Shown: positions 51,068 to 60,675 of the stretch, one piece after another | Position numbering within the stretch: the stretch's first letter is position 1 | How the letters are laid out: the number at the start of each line of letters is the position of its first letter | Origin: an uncultured Flavobacteriaceae bacterium | Lineage (GTDB): Bacteria; Bacteroidota; Bacteroidia; Flavobacteriales; Flavobacteriaceae | Direction: 5' to 3' | Assembly: GCA_938017825.1 (NCBI GenBank) | Contig: CALIJE010000027.1 | Location: forward strand, 1 to 64,000 | DNA: 64,000 nt | The notes under the pieces: generated by a model | The model's input: the letters and a program-made list of their open reading frames with translations, nothing else | What the model was told of the DNA's origin: nothing | The model's database searches: none | Program-made: the position numbers and the translations under genes

Positions 51068-51802
51068 ATGAGAATCATACCGGCAATAGACATTATCGAA
51101 GGTAAATGTGTACGCCTTTCCAAGGGTGATTATACGACTAAAAAGGTCTATAATGAAAATCCGTTGGAAGTAGCAAAAGAATTCGAGTCATATGGCATCA
51201 AGTATTTACATTTGGTAGATTTGGATGGAGCGAAATCCAAACACATTGTGAATCACAAAATTCTTGAACTCATTGCATCGAAAACCAATTTGAAGATCGA
51301 TTTTGGTGGAGGGTTAAAAACAGATGAGGATTTGCGTATCGCTTTTGAAAGTGGTGCGTCACAGATAACAGGTGGTAGCATCGCCGTAAAGGATAAAATT
51401 ACGTTCTTGGATTGGATTCGTAAGTATGGGCCAGAAAAAATTATACTGGGTGCCGATGCCTTGCATGGAAAAGTTGCCGTTTCAGGATGGCAGGAGGAAT
51501 CGGAGGAGCAGCTGTTTCCTTTTATTGATGCATATCAGAAAGAAGGCATGCAGTATGTAATTTGTACTGATATTGACAAAGATGGGATGTTGGCGGGTCC
51601 CTCCTTTGATTTGTACCAGCAGATGATCGATCAGCTCGATGGACCCCTCCCATTGAAACTAATCGCTTCGGGTGGTATTTCTACTTTTGAGGAGCTGCCC
51701 AAACTAGCCGATATGGGCTGTGAAGGCACCATTATCGGAAAAGCAATTTATGAAAATAGAATTACCTTGAAACAATTGGAAACGTATATCTTATCGTCAT
51801 AA
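51068..51802 (+). CDS. hisA: Phosphoribosylformimino-5-aminoimidazole carboxamide ribotide isomerase
   Basis: [43 protein letters not shown]. Confidence 0.94.
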   Translation: MRIIPAIDIIEGKCVRLSKGDYTTKKVYNENPLEVAKEFESYGIKYLHLVDLDGAKSKHIVNHKILELIASKTNLKIDFGGGLKTDEDLRIAFESGASQITGGSIAVKDKITFLDWIRKYGPEKIILGADALHGKVAVSGWQEESEEQLFPFIDAYQKEGMQYVICTDIDKDGMLAGPSFDLYQQMIDQLDGPLPLKLIASGGISTFEELPKLADMGCEGTIIGKAIYENRITLKQLETYILSS

Positions 51803-51804
51803 TC

Positions 51805-52317
51805 ATGGAAGAGAAATTTAGAGAGGAATTTGTGCAGAACGCCCTGTATCGTTTGGATGAAAGTACCCGAATGAATACAATTGCTTTGGCGCAGCTCACA
51901 GATGCCGATATTTGGCAACGGCCGAATGAATCGTTGAACAGTATCGGCAATTTGATATTACATTTATGCGGCAACATTACCCAATATGTGATTGCCTCCT
52001 TGGGCGAAACGGATGATCATCGAGACCGTGATGCAGAATTTGCTGCGCAATCAGGTTCCTCCAAAGAGGAGCTCCTTCTCAAGCTTACGGCCACTGTGGA
52101 AGAGGCAAAAAGAGTGATCAATGATGCTTCGCTAGACCAATTCATTAGAAAAAGAGAGGTACAAGGGTTCTATTTTTCAGGTATTGGTGTGGTTATGCAC
52201 GCAGTAGAGCATTATTCCTATCATACAGGTCAAATTGCATTTTGGGTAAAACAAATGAAGAACAAAGACCTTGGCTTTTACGCAGGTATCGATTTGAAAA
52301 TTAAAAACAAGGAATAG
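51805..52317 (+). CDS. DinB/DUF1572-like protein embedded in the his operon
   Basis: [14 protein letters not shown] and [16 protein letters not shown] His pattern; gaps of 0-2 nt to hisA and hisF. Confidence 0.83.
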   Translation: MEEKFREEFVQNALYRLDESTRMNTIALAQLTDADIWQRPNESLNSIGNLILHLCGNITQYVIASLGETDDHRDRDAEFAAQSGSSKEELLLKLTATVEEAKRVINDASLDQFIRKREVQGFYFSGIGVVMHAVEHYSYHTGQIAFWVKQMKNKDLGFYAGIDLKIKNKE

Positions 52318-53072
52318 TGCTCGCAAAAAGAATAATCCCGTGTTTGGATATTAAAGATGGACGAACGGTAAAGGGAATCAACTTTGTTGATTTACGTGAT
52401 GCCGGTGACCCCGTTGAGTTGGCCGAAATCTATAGTCGAGAAGGTGCCGATGAATTGGTATTTCTTGATATTTCAGCGACTGAACAAAAACGCAAAACAC
52501 TTGCTGATTTGGTATATCGAGTTGCTGAAAAAGTGAATATTCCATTCACGGTAGGCGGCGGTATCTCCTCTTTGGAAGACGTTGATGTCCTTTTGCACAA
52601 CGGGGCCGACAAAGTTTCCATAAATTCGTCTGCAATAAGGAATCCGCAGTTGATAAATGATTTGACCGCCAAGTTTGGTTCGCAATGTATTGTCGTTGCG
52701 ATCGATGCAAAACAAATTCAAGGCAAATGGATCGTACATTTGGTAGGAGGCAAAGTACCAACAGAATTGGATCTGTTCGATTGGGCAAAGGAAGTGGCTA
52801 AGAGAGGGGCAGGTGAGATCCTTTTTACATCAATGGACAATGACGGTACCAAAGACGGATTCGCCAATAAAGCACTGTCTAGATTATCGGAGGAATTAAA
52901 TATTCCTATTATTGCATCGGGAGGTGCTGGTAGCGTACAACATTTTATAGATACCTTTAAAGAGGGAAAAGCTGATGCCGCCTTGGCAGCCAGTGTCTTC
53001 CATTTTAAGGAAATTGAAATAAATGATTTGAAAGAAAACCTGAAGAATAGCGGAATTCCGATCCGTATTTAA
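52317..53072 (+). CDS. hisF: Imidazole glycerol phosphate synthase cyclase subunit
   Basis: [44 protein letters not shown] start overlapping the upstream stop. Confidence 0.96.
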   Translation: MLAKRIIPCLDIKDGRTVKGINFVDLRDAGDPVELAEIYSREGADELVFLDISATEQKRKTLADLVYRVAEKVNIPFTVGGGISSLEDVDVLLHNGADKVSINSSAIRNPQLINDLTAKFGSQCIVVAIDAKQIQGKWIVHLVGGKVPTELDLFDWAKEVAKRGAGEILFTSMDNDGTKDGFANKALSRLSEELNIPIIASGGAGSVQHFIDTFKEGKADAALAASVFHFKEIEINDLKENLKNSGIPIRI

Positions 53073-53089
53073 AAAAGGAAAACAAAATT

Positions 53090-53686
53090 TTGATACGAGC
53101 AGATAAAAGCGATAGAGACTTGGTAGTAGGTATTTTGATTGAGGCCTTTGATCCCCTTCAAGAAGACAATTCCATCAATTTTATTGTACGACATGATGAA
53201 AAGCGCAGAAAACGCTTAGAATTATTAATGGGATATCTATTTGATAAAGCCATGCGCTCAGGTGAAGTATTCCTTTCTGACAATAGAGGGAGCTGTCTGT
53301 TGATCAGTTATAAGAACAGAGAGGTATTATCATGGGCTTCCTTTAAATCGGATTTTCGGCTCGTTACCCAATGCATTGGACTACGCAGAATTATGAAGGC
53401 CTTGAAACGCCAGCGTATTGTAAAGCGAAACTATCCCAAAACCAATCATATTCGCCCTATGATCTTTGCGGTGAAAGAGGAATATAAAGGAACGGTTACG
53501 GCAGCCAAGCTGATCATGCAGGTTTTTCGTGATTTTCAGAACAATACCCTTCCTATCATAGTTGATACGGCTTCTATGGATCATGTACGCCTTTATCAAA
53601 AATTTGGTTTGAAAGTATATAATACCGAGGAAGGCCTTGGTTTTCCGATATACTTGCTACGAATGAACAAAGTTAAAAAGATGTAA
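53090..53686 (+). CDS. GNAT-family acetyltransferase-like protein embedded in the his operon
   Basis: 198 aa, GNAT-like KEEYKGTVTAAKLIMQVF and C-terminal MDHVRLYQKFGLKVYNTE; TTG start. Confidence 0.7.
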   Translation: MIRADKSDRDLVVGILIEAFDPLQEDNSINFIVRHDEKRRKRLELLMGYLFDKAMRSGEVFLSDNRGSCLLISYKNREVLSWASFKSDFRLVTQCIGLRRIMKALKRQRIVKRNYPKTNHIRPMIFAVKEEYKGTVTAAKLIMQVFRDFQNNTLPIIVDTASMDHVRLYQKFGLKVYNTEEGLGFPIYLLRMNKVKKM

Positions 53687-53727
53687 GCTTGGGTTATGAC
53701 CCGAAGCCTATTAAGATGTACAAAATC

Positions 53728-54327
53728 ATGCAATTAAATTTCAATAAGAATCCCGACGGCCTCATACCGGCAATTATTCAAGATGCCATAACTAAAAGTG
53801 TTCTGATGCTGGGATATATGAATCAAGTGGCCCTTGAAACCACTATGGAAACCAAAACGGTGACGTTTTTTAGTCGTTCAAAGCAGCGTCTATGGACCAA
53901 AGGAGAGGAAAGTGGCAATTTCTTGAACGTAGTCGATATCAAAAATGATTGCGATAGCGATACACTCTTGATTACGGTCAACCCTTCAGGGCCAACCTGT
54001 CATACAGGATCAGATACATGCTGGGACGAAGAAAACGTTTCAAACTTCGGATTTCTATCAGAATTGGAAAATACCATTGCCCAAAGACGTAATTCGGCCG
54101 ACGCCAAAAGCTCTTATGTAGCGTCACTTTTTGAAAAAGGAATCAATAAAATAGCGCAAAAAGTAGGGGAAGAGGCCGTAGAAACCGTCATTGAAGCAAA
54201 AGATAACAATGACGAACTGTTCCTAGATGAAAGCGCCGACTTATTGTTTCATTACCTGATCCTACTACAGGCCAAAAATTATACCTTGAAGGACATCGAA
54301 AAGGTTCTCCGTAAGAGGCATAAATAG
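53728..54327 (+). CDS. hisIE: Bifunctional phosphoribosyl-AMP cyclohydrolase / phosphoribosyl-ATP pyrophosphatase
   Basis: MLGYMNQVALETTMETKTVTFFSRSKQRLWTKGEESGN, GPTCHTGSDTCW, KVGEEAVETVIEAKDNN. Start set at MQLNFNKN. Confidence 0.95.
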   Translation: MQLNFNKNPDGLIPAIIQDAITKSVLMLGYMNQVALETTMETKTVTFFSRSKQRLWTKGEESGNFLNVVDIKNDCDSDTLLITVNPSGPTCHTGSDTCWDEENVSNFGFLSELENTIAQRRNSADAKSSYVASLFEKGINKIAQKVGEEAVETVIEAKDNNDELFLDESADLLFHYLILLQAKNYTLKDIEKVLRKRHK

Positions 54328-54329
54328 TA

Positions 54330-55045
54330 CTAATTCCTATTGTTCACTTCCGAAGCCCCTGAAAGGTCTTGATTTGAAATAACGGCATTTCCCTTATAGT
54401 TCAACGTACTTGCCCCTGATGCCTCAACGTCGATAGATTCATTGACCATTAGAAAGGCTTCACTTGCTCCTGAAAGATCTATTCTAAGTCTATCGATTGA
54501 AAAGTCAAAATCCCTTATCTCACTGCTGCCTGAAAGGTCGGCATTCAGAATTTCCGCCGTACCATAAATGTCGGTATGTGATGCTCCACTAAGGTCTAGT
54601 TCCAGGCGATCTAGAGCCACTTAAAGTCGGAAGAGCCTGAGAGATCAATTCTTCCATTGGAAATAACCCATTGATTTTCCAAATATAAGGTAGAGGCACC
54701 TGAGATATCGAACTCGGTTATGTTCTTAGTTACGATATAGGCGTTAAGCGTGGCGTTGCCGCGAATTTGCGTGAACTTTTTGAGCTTTATGACCAATGAA
54801 TTGCCATCGCGCTTAACGGTAATACGGTCATGAAGATTCTCATTGGCTTCGATACGAATACTCTCTTCGGTATCAGAAAAAGACACATACACGTTAAAGG
54901 CATTTGAAACCTCCAAATTCGAAAAATCGGGAATGTTATAGGTCAACGAACTGACCTCCTCAGAGGCGCGAATTTTTTCATAATCACAGGAAGTGAACAC
55001 CACTGTAAATAGCATAAGTCCGAGTACAATTGATTTTGTTTTCAT
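54330..55045 (-). pseudogene. Head GIN (DUF2807-like) domain lipoprotein split by an apparent single-base frameshift
   Basis: ORF 54611..55045 (MKTKSIVLGLMLFTVVFTSCDYEK...DLSGSSDFKWL*) continues in the -1 frame as 54330..54620 (..ALDRLELDLSGASHTDIYG...). Both halves carry the same DLSGAS beta-repeat. Confidence 0.75.
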
Positions 55046-55106
55046 TCTATTGGATTTTAATATGATTGATGTTTTGTCGTTGTTACCTGACCAGGCACAA
55101 AAGTTC

Positions 55107-55283
55107 CTATAATCGGGCCGAAACCCAATTAAAGTCTGTCGGGAACCACTCGGCCACCTCTGAATATGGTGCCGAATATTCCAAGGGTTCTTTTTTTAAG
55201 AAGACTTGTTCATCCTCGCTAAAAACATGCTTGGTTTTGATCTTTGCCTGACGGCTGCTCGATACGTTTGAATTATTCTTCAT
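55107..55283 (-). CDS. 58-aa small protein (not in supplied ORF track)
   Basis: MKNNSNVSSSRQAKIKTKHVFSEDEQVFLKKEPLEYSAPYSEVAEWFPTDFNWVSARL*; ATG overlaps the last codons of the upstream gene (GATGAAGAATAA). Confidence 0.6.
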   Translation of the reverse strand: MKNNSNVSSSRQAKIKTKHVFSEDEQVFLKKEPLEYSAPYSEVAEWFPTDFNWVSARL

Positions 55284-55944
55284 CTTGAATGTTCTTTTTA
55301 TATCTGTTTCTACCCATATTGAATACTCCCAGCTTGATCCCTAGACCGGCAGTAAAGCCGTTTAATCGATTTATGGGGCTATTGGGCAGGTTAAACTTGC
55401 TTGTAAAACGGTATTTAACACCTACTTCAAGCTGCACATAACGTGAAATATTAAATAGGGCACTAACTCCTGGTTCAAGGACGAACATGCCGTCAAAATC
55501 CTCCTCTGTCAATTCCTCTTCAAAATCCTCCTCTTTAAAATCATCGCCAATTTGACCAATAGCTCCCCCTCCAATCAAAAGTGGAAAAGAAAGATTAACC
55601 CTAGATTTGCTAAAGAATATTGGTTCTAAATGTAGGCCCCCGTACCCACCGATCAAATCTTCCTGTTGAGAATTGAGGGTGTTGAAATAATTTTGATCGG
55701 AATAAAAGAAGTTACCCTCAAAGCCAACCTCAAATTGTTGATTGGCTACATAGGCAATCTTGAGTCCCCCCGTAAAGGTTTCGGCATTATTTACTTCCCC
55801 GAAACGGGAAGTTAACCCCAAGTAAACACCGTGTACCACATTGTTACGGTCATTAAAAGTTACGTATTGCTCATCCTCTTGGGCAGTGCCAAAAAAACCT
55901 ACAACAATGACGGCCAAAAAAATGACGAATTTTGATTGTTTCAT
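55273..55944 (-). CDS. Outer membrane beta-barrel-like secreted protein
   Basis: Signal peptide (MKQSKFVIFLAVIVVGFFGTAQ); alternating barrel-like strands, VQLEVGVKYRFTSKFN. Confidence 0.75.
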   Translation of the reverse strand: MKQSKFVIFLAVIVVGFFGTAQEDEQYVTFNDRNNVVHGVYLGLTSRFGEVNNAETFTGGLKIAYVANQQFEVGFEGNFFYSDQNYFNTLNSQQEDLIGGYGGLHLEPIFFSKSRVNLSFPLLIGGGAIGQIGDDFKEEDFEEELTEEDFDGMFVLEPGVSALFNISRYVQLEVGVKYRFTSKFNLPNSPINRLNGFTAGLGIKLGVFNMGRNRYKKNIQDEE

Positions 55945-56103
55945 TTTGATTGAATTTTTATGATGAACCGACTGTAGGTTGGGTCGTTCATTTTTAAAGA
56001 CAATTGATTTCTTGAAAAGTTGCATATTGGTTGTATAAAATTGTTTTTCGTTACGATATTATAGGTTCTGCCGCTATTCTACATTGACTTAAGTCAAGAA
56101 CGG

Positions 56104-57189
56104 TTAATACTCCTTGAGCAGCACAACACCTTTCTTTCCTTTGATCGAGATGCTACCCGGCTTCCCATTACCATATGTGGCCATGATTCTTCGTAGTTTC
56201 TTACCCTTGTCCAGCATTTTCGAATCAATATTTTGAAATGATTTAGGTAGGCGAACAAGACCTTGTTCAACTGTGGCTTCAAATTGATGCGAAAAATCGA
56301 CAATGTTGAAACTTAATTTCGATGATTCCTGCTCTATGGCAATATCCGCGCTTGGATCAACAATTTCGTCTACACGTAAATCCGCTATTCGCAGATTTAG
56401 GTCGATTCCTTTGATCAACCGTGAAATCTGAACGGTAGTGAATTTAAAATGCCCAAAGGCCGTGCCCACTTCAGCAAGGGTAACATCATCTTTATTCGAA
56501 TATATTTCGAGCGACTTCACGCTATTTAAGGCCATTTCAGATCCATTGCTATTGATTCGTAAATTTTTGGAGTCTTCCATATCCAATTCCCCGTTCTTAA
56601 GATCTAAACTGCCGTAGTTGATCGAATTGGCTCGTAGTTTTCCATATTTCATTACGATATCCGCCTTATTCAAATCATTATTGATCCAGAGATCACCATG
56701 TTCTATAGTGGCCTTTAATTGACCTGACCAATCTTCGATAATTACATCTCCAAACGTATTCATAACTTTTAGCTCTGCCTTTTTGGGCAGGTGAACGGTA
56801 TAATCTATCTGCACATTGCTACGATCAAAATCGGGGTGCACTTCATCAAAAAGTTTCGCAAAAAAGCTATGGTTCTTTTCTGCGATTTCATAACCGATAG
56901 AAACATAATTGTTGCTATTTTTAATCACGGGGCTAATGCGTTTGAGCAGATCTTTGGCATTCTCCTTTTTCCTATGATTGGCCGATATCACGATAGACAC
57001 GGAGACCTCCTCTTTATCCCAACCGAAAAGGTTAATGTTCCCATACTTGTTTTCCAACTGCAGCTTGCCAGAATTGGTCAAGGCGAAGTTTTCTGTTACC
57101 GTCTTAGATACGTTTTCTTGGGCCGTCGCATGCTGTCCTAGAATCAGCACTAGGGCCACCCATAGTAGTTTTTTACAAAGTGTATCCAT
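56104..57189 (-). CDS. Secreted beta-repeat (DUF4097-like) protein
   Basis: Signal peptide; KLQLENKYGNINLFGWDKEEVSVSI, NTFGDVIIEDWSGQLKATIEHGDLWI repeats. Confidence 0.72.
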   Translation of the reverse strand: MDTLCKKLLWVALVLILGQHATAQENVSKTVTENFALTNSGKLQLENKYGNINLFGWDKEEVSVSIVISANHRKKENAKDLLKRISPVIKNSNNYVSIGYEIAEKNHSFFAKLFDEVHPDFDRSNVQIDYTVHLPKKAELKVMNTFGDVIIEDWSGQLKATIEHGDLWINNDLNKADIVMKYGKLRANSINYGSLDLKNGELDMEDSKNLRINSNGSEMALNSVKSLEIYSNKDDVTLAEVGTAFGHFKFTTVQISRLIKGIDLNLRIADLRVDEIVDPSADIAIEQESSKLSFNIVDFSHQFEATVEQGLVRLPKSFQNIDSKMLDKGKKLRRIMATYGNGKPGSISIKGKKGVVLLKEY

Positions 57190-57715
57190 AATTATCGTCT
57201 ATTATTTTAGAATCGTTAATCTGTTTCAATAGGTTTTCGATCAATTGTATGCGTTGCTTATAGTTGGCTACAATTGCCTCGAGTACTAGTTCATTGTCTA
57301 AGTTATTCTGCATTTCCAAACGTAATTGCGCATATTCGGCATCGAGCTCATCCATAAAGGACAAAAACTCAGACTTATCCGCTTCAGTTAGGTTAGGATT
57401 GTTCTGTACCAACTGCACTTGATAGGAGACCAATCCTTTGTAGTGCATATCTATGTCCAAGAGTTCTTTGGCAACATATTGGGTTCCTTCTGTCTCATGG
57501 CCCCCTAAAAGTTGGAGCCCTATAAAACCGCCAATGCCTAACAGTAGGAGAAGGGTAGCTGCAATTTTTGCCATGGGTCTTTTCCACAATGGAATTACCT
57601 TGGGCTGCGCCGGTTGCAATTCTTCTGAAATCTTTGCCCACATTTTGGCACGGTCTGCCTTGTGCTCATCGAATGCCGAAGCATTCTCCCGAATATGTTT
57701 TTCAAAGTTGTCCAT
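57173..57715 (-). CDS. Putative anti-sigma factor
   Basis: Single TM (KIAATLLLLLGIGGFIGLQLL), 1-nt overlap with the upstream sigma factor gene. Confidence 0.75.
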   Translation of the reverse strand: MDNFEKHIRENASAFDEHKADRAKMWAKISEELQPAQPKVIPLWKRPMAKIAATLLLLLGIGGFIGLQLLGGHETEGTQYVAKELLDIDMHYKGLVSYQVQLVQNNPNLTEADKSEFLSFMDELDAEYAQLRLEMQNNLDNELVLEAIVANYKQRIQLIENLLKQINDSKIIDDNYGYTL

Positions 57716-58254
57716 TACAAGGTTTCTATAATTTGTACTAATTTTTTCTTTGCTCGATGATATTGCGATTTAGAGGTAGAGGTGCTAATGCCCAATACTT
57801 CCCCAATCTCAACATGGTCATACCCTTCTATAAGATAGAGGTTGATGATTTGTCGATAGCCTGCAGGAAGCTTGTTGATACCCTCCTTTACTTTTTTGAT
57901 ATCCACTGCCGCTGTTTCAACTTCAGTATCATCCTTTAAATGAAATTCATGCGCTGCTATTGGTACTACGGGAATTTCCTTTTTCTTTAAATAGTTGATG
58001 CTCTTATTGATGACAATGCGTTTTAACCAAGCCCCAAAAGTACTCTCGTAAGAAAAGCCATCCAGATTCTTAAAGGCCGCAACAAAACTATCTTGCACGA
58101 TATCCTCGGCATCTTCCTTGTTTCCCAACATACGCATGCCTACATTATACATAGCATCAACATAGAGTCCATACAACTCGTACTGTGAGCTGCTATGGCC
58201 TGTTTTGCACTTTTCTACGAGTGCGCTATGCGTAAAACGGATATCGGTTTCCAA
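57715..58254 (-). CDS. ECF-type RNA polymerase sigma factor
   Basis: Region 2 (NKEDAEDIVQDSFVAAFKNLDGF) and region 4 (YDHVEIGEVLGISTSTSKSQYHRAKKKLV). Confidence 0.93.
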   Translation of the reverse strand: METDIRFTHSALVEKCKTGHSSSQYELYGLYVDAMYNVGMRMLGNKEDAEDIVQDSFVAAFKNLDGFSYESTFGAWLKRIVINKSINYLKKKEIPVVPIAAHEFHLKDDTEVETAAVDIKKVKEGINKLPAGYRQIINLYLIEGYDHVEIGEVLGISTSTSKSQYHRAKKKLVQIIETL

Positions 58255-58395
58255 TACTTTTTTGGGTTGGTTTTAACCTATTCGATTACTACTTATACTA
58301 CAAAAGACAATAACAAAAGTCAAAGGTTGCACTAGGGAAAAGAAAATGTGCTAAATTTTTAAGGTTGCATTTGTACTGTAAGAAAAACTCATCTT

Positions 58396-58950
58396 CTATT
58401 TGTTTGCCCTGAACATGCGCATACTAAAGAAAATTGTACTTAGGACAAAGGTACCTAGGGCAACATAATGAAACCAGTAAGGTGTCGCTCCTTCAAAATC
58501 CCCTTTTAGACGAGAAAAATAAGTCACCATCATCACTATGGTTACATAGTAAAAATAAATCATTTGCCAGAACGTCTTTAACTTATGCAATACAAAAGGG
58601 GCTAGCACAATCATCAAATAGGCTAGGGCACCCCCAGTCAATTTTGCCGGTACAAGAGAAATTTCGTTTAAATAAATATTCATTGACAGGAAGCCAAAAT
58701 GGATCATATGCAAAACAGCGAACAAGCGAATGAAATTTCGCAAACCCTTGTTTTCGCTTAAGGGTAGCGGAAATGAAATGGCATATCGGTAAAAAATGTA
58801 CAAAAAGACAATTGCCGATAAACGCCCAGAGTAGCGGGCCGCAAAGCGAAAAGTTTCTTGGAGTTCTGGGTGCAAGAGATACGAAACTAAGAGTATAAAA
58901 AGCTCTGTAGATACTCCTAAAAACAATAATCTTCCTATTGAAAACTTCAT
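58396..58950 (-). CDS. Hypothetical multi-TM membrane protein
   Basis: 184 aa, about five to six hydrophobic segments. Confidence 0.72.
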   Translation of the reverse strand: MKFSIGRLLFLGVSTELFILLVSYLLHPELQETFRFAARYSGRLSAIVFLYIFYRYAISFPLPLSENKGLRNFIRLFAVLHMIHFGFLSMNIYLNEISLVPAKLTGGALAYLMIVLAPFVLHKLKTFWQMIYFYYVTIVMMVTYFSRLKGDFEGATPYWFHYVALGTFVLSTIFFSMRMFRANK

Positions 58951-59082
58951 TTAGTGGTAGTTATGTATATCCTTATACCGCATAATTGGCGGCACAAACC
59001 AGTGGTCGCTCTAAAATAGTGAATAAATTTATTCTGTATGAATAGGCCAATATGTTCCTGTTTTTATTAATTTATCCGTGAA

Positions 59083-60537
59083 ATGAATGTGAACGGTACA
59101 ATTTATGCGATCTACTCTTTAGAGGATAAAGACTTGGTTCTAAATCTTTTGAATCGTTTAAAGTCCTCTGATAAAGACTCCAATAACACCATTTGGGATG
59201 ATGACCCTATTAAATCAGGGCAAGCCTGGTCGCCAAAAGATGCAACACGACTGCAAAAAGCAGATGCCTTTTTTCTTTTTGCCAGCAATTCGTTTATGTA
59301 TTCCGAATTTATTCAGCAGAATGAATTTAAAATGATCATTGACCGCTACAAGGATGAAAACACCACCGTAATCCCAATACTGATCGACAATTGTCCCTGG
59401 GATACTGAGTTTAGTTCTGATGATTACAATTTCAGTTTTAAGGAACTACAGGTATTGCCAAAGAATAGGAAACCTATTAGCAGGTGGGATTCAAGAGATG
59501 ATGCGCTGAATCATATTGCGAAAAAACTAAAGAAGATAATTGCACCCGAAATTGAAAACGCTAGGGAACAAGATCTTGATAAAAAACAGGATTCGGATTC
59601 CATCGAACTTAAAAAGGAAGAACAAATAGCACTTGATTTTACTGAAGAAAAAGAGGATAAAACACAGCAAGTAGTCGATTCTGAATCCGAGAAGCGTTTA
59701 GCGGAGGAAATCCGTTTGAGGAAAGAGGCGGAGGCCAAGCGCAGTGCATTAGAGGAGAAAAAGCAAATAGAAAGGGTAAAAGCTGAACAAAAAGCTAAGG
59801 AATTGGCACAGATCAAGGCTAATGAAGAACAAAAATTGCATGAGGCCGCGAAAATCAACCAAAAACCGGAACATGAAGTCGAACCGATTACAACTCCCCC
59901 TGACCCAAAGGAAGTGCCTATTTCTGATGATTATGAAGAAGAAGAAAATGTATATCGGAACAACAATAGGCTTAAGAATAGGGCACTCATTGGTATTGCT
60001 GCCGCTCTGGCCGCATTAGCCATTTGGTTTTTTTTAGACGACAAGGCCCCTTCGAAAATATCGGCGACTGAAGCAACAAAGATTGAAAACGTATCTGGCG
60101 AGGAGGTTGAAAAAATTGATGCGCCAAAGGAAGTGCCACAACAACAAAAGGAAATTTTGCAAGAACTCGTTGTCGGCGACTCCTATAAGGGTGGAATCAT
60201 CTTTAAAATTGATGCCTCCGGAAAATCGGGAACACTTGCTTCCTATGATGATGTAGGACCCATGTCTTGGAGTGCGGCCATGAAAATACATGAGGAATTA
60301 GGAGAGGGTTGGCGTTTACCCAGTCTTGACGAATTAAGATTAATGCGCCAGACCATAGGGCAAGGAGCGACCAATGATGGGGAATTTTCAGACGGACTTT
60401 ATTGGAGTGCTACCGACTATGATGAATACCAAGCACGCGTAATGCGGTTTCGTGATGGAAATACTTCATACCATTATAACAAAGTTGCCGAGAATAGAAA
60501 ATTTCGAGTTCGCCCTATTCGTGACTTTACCCGCTAG
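59083..60537 (+). CDS. TIR domain - coiled coil - TM - DUF1566 (Lcl_C-like) protein
   Basis: N-term TIR-like (IYAIYSLEDKDLVLNLLNRL..., FLFASNSFMYSEFIQQNEFKMI, VIPILIDNCPWDTE...LQVLPKNRKPISRWDSRDDALNHIAKKLKKII); charged Ala/Glu/Lys coil; TM ALIGIAAALAALAIWFFL; C-term YKGGIIFKID...WSAAMKIHEELGEGWRLPSLDELRLM...YWSATDYDEYQARVMRFRDG...KFRVRPIRDF. Confidence 0.85.
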   Translation: MNVNGTIYAIYSLEDKDLVLNLLNRLKSSDKDSNNTIWDDDPIKSGQAWSPKDATRLQKADAFFLFASNSFMYSEFIQQNEFKMIIDRYKDENTTVIPILIDNCPWDTEFSSDDYNFSFKELQVLPKNRKPISRWDSRDDALNHIAKKLKKIIAPEIENAREQDLDKKQDSDSIELKKEEQIALDFTEEKEDKTQQVVDSESEKRLAEEIRLRKEAEAKRSALEEKKQIERVKAEQKAKELAQIKANEEQKLHEAAKINQKPEHEVEPITTPPDPKEVPISDDYEEEENVYRNNNRLKNRALIGIAAALAALAIWFFLDDKAPSKISATEATKIENVSGEEVEKIDAPKEVPQQQKEILQELVVGDSYKGGIIFKIDASGKSGTLASYDDVGPMSWSAAMKIHEELGEGWRLPSLDELRLMRQTIGQGATNDGEFSDGLYWSATDYDEYQARVMRFRDGNTSYHYNKVAENRKFRVRPIRDFTR

Positions 60538-60675
60538 AAAATTTATGTGATGGGCTCAATAGGGCTCTTTTTTCCTAAGTTGACCAAGCAGTATTTAGTA
60601 TACAGATCCGTTTAGAATGTAGTGCACTTTTGATTTAAGTTAAAGTTGTAAATTCCCCATTCAAAATCGATTCTT

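Noticed and set aside
54606-54626. Programmed -1 ribosomal frameshift at the GIN-domain gene
   Set aside because: The sequence GAC TTT AAG TGG lacks a canonical slippery heptamer and I saw no clear downstream pseudoknot. An indel or pseudogene is simpler.
55066-55251. 61-aa plus-strand ORF between the GIN-domain and barrel genes
   Set aside because: The opposite-strand 58-aa ORF explains the interval better: it overlaps its upstream neighbour and matches operon orientation.
60538-60675. Repeated GGGCTC motif (gggctcaatagggctctttttt) after the TIR gene as a terminator
   Set aside because: It is a direct repeat, not an inverted repeat, so no stem forms.
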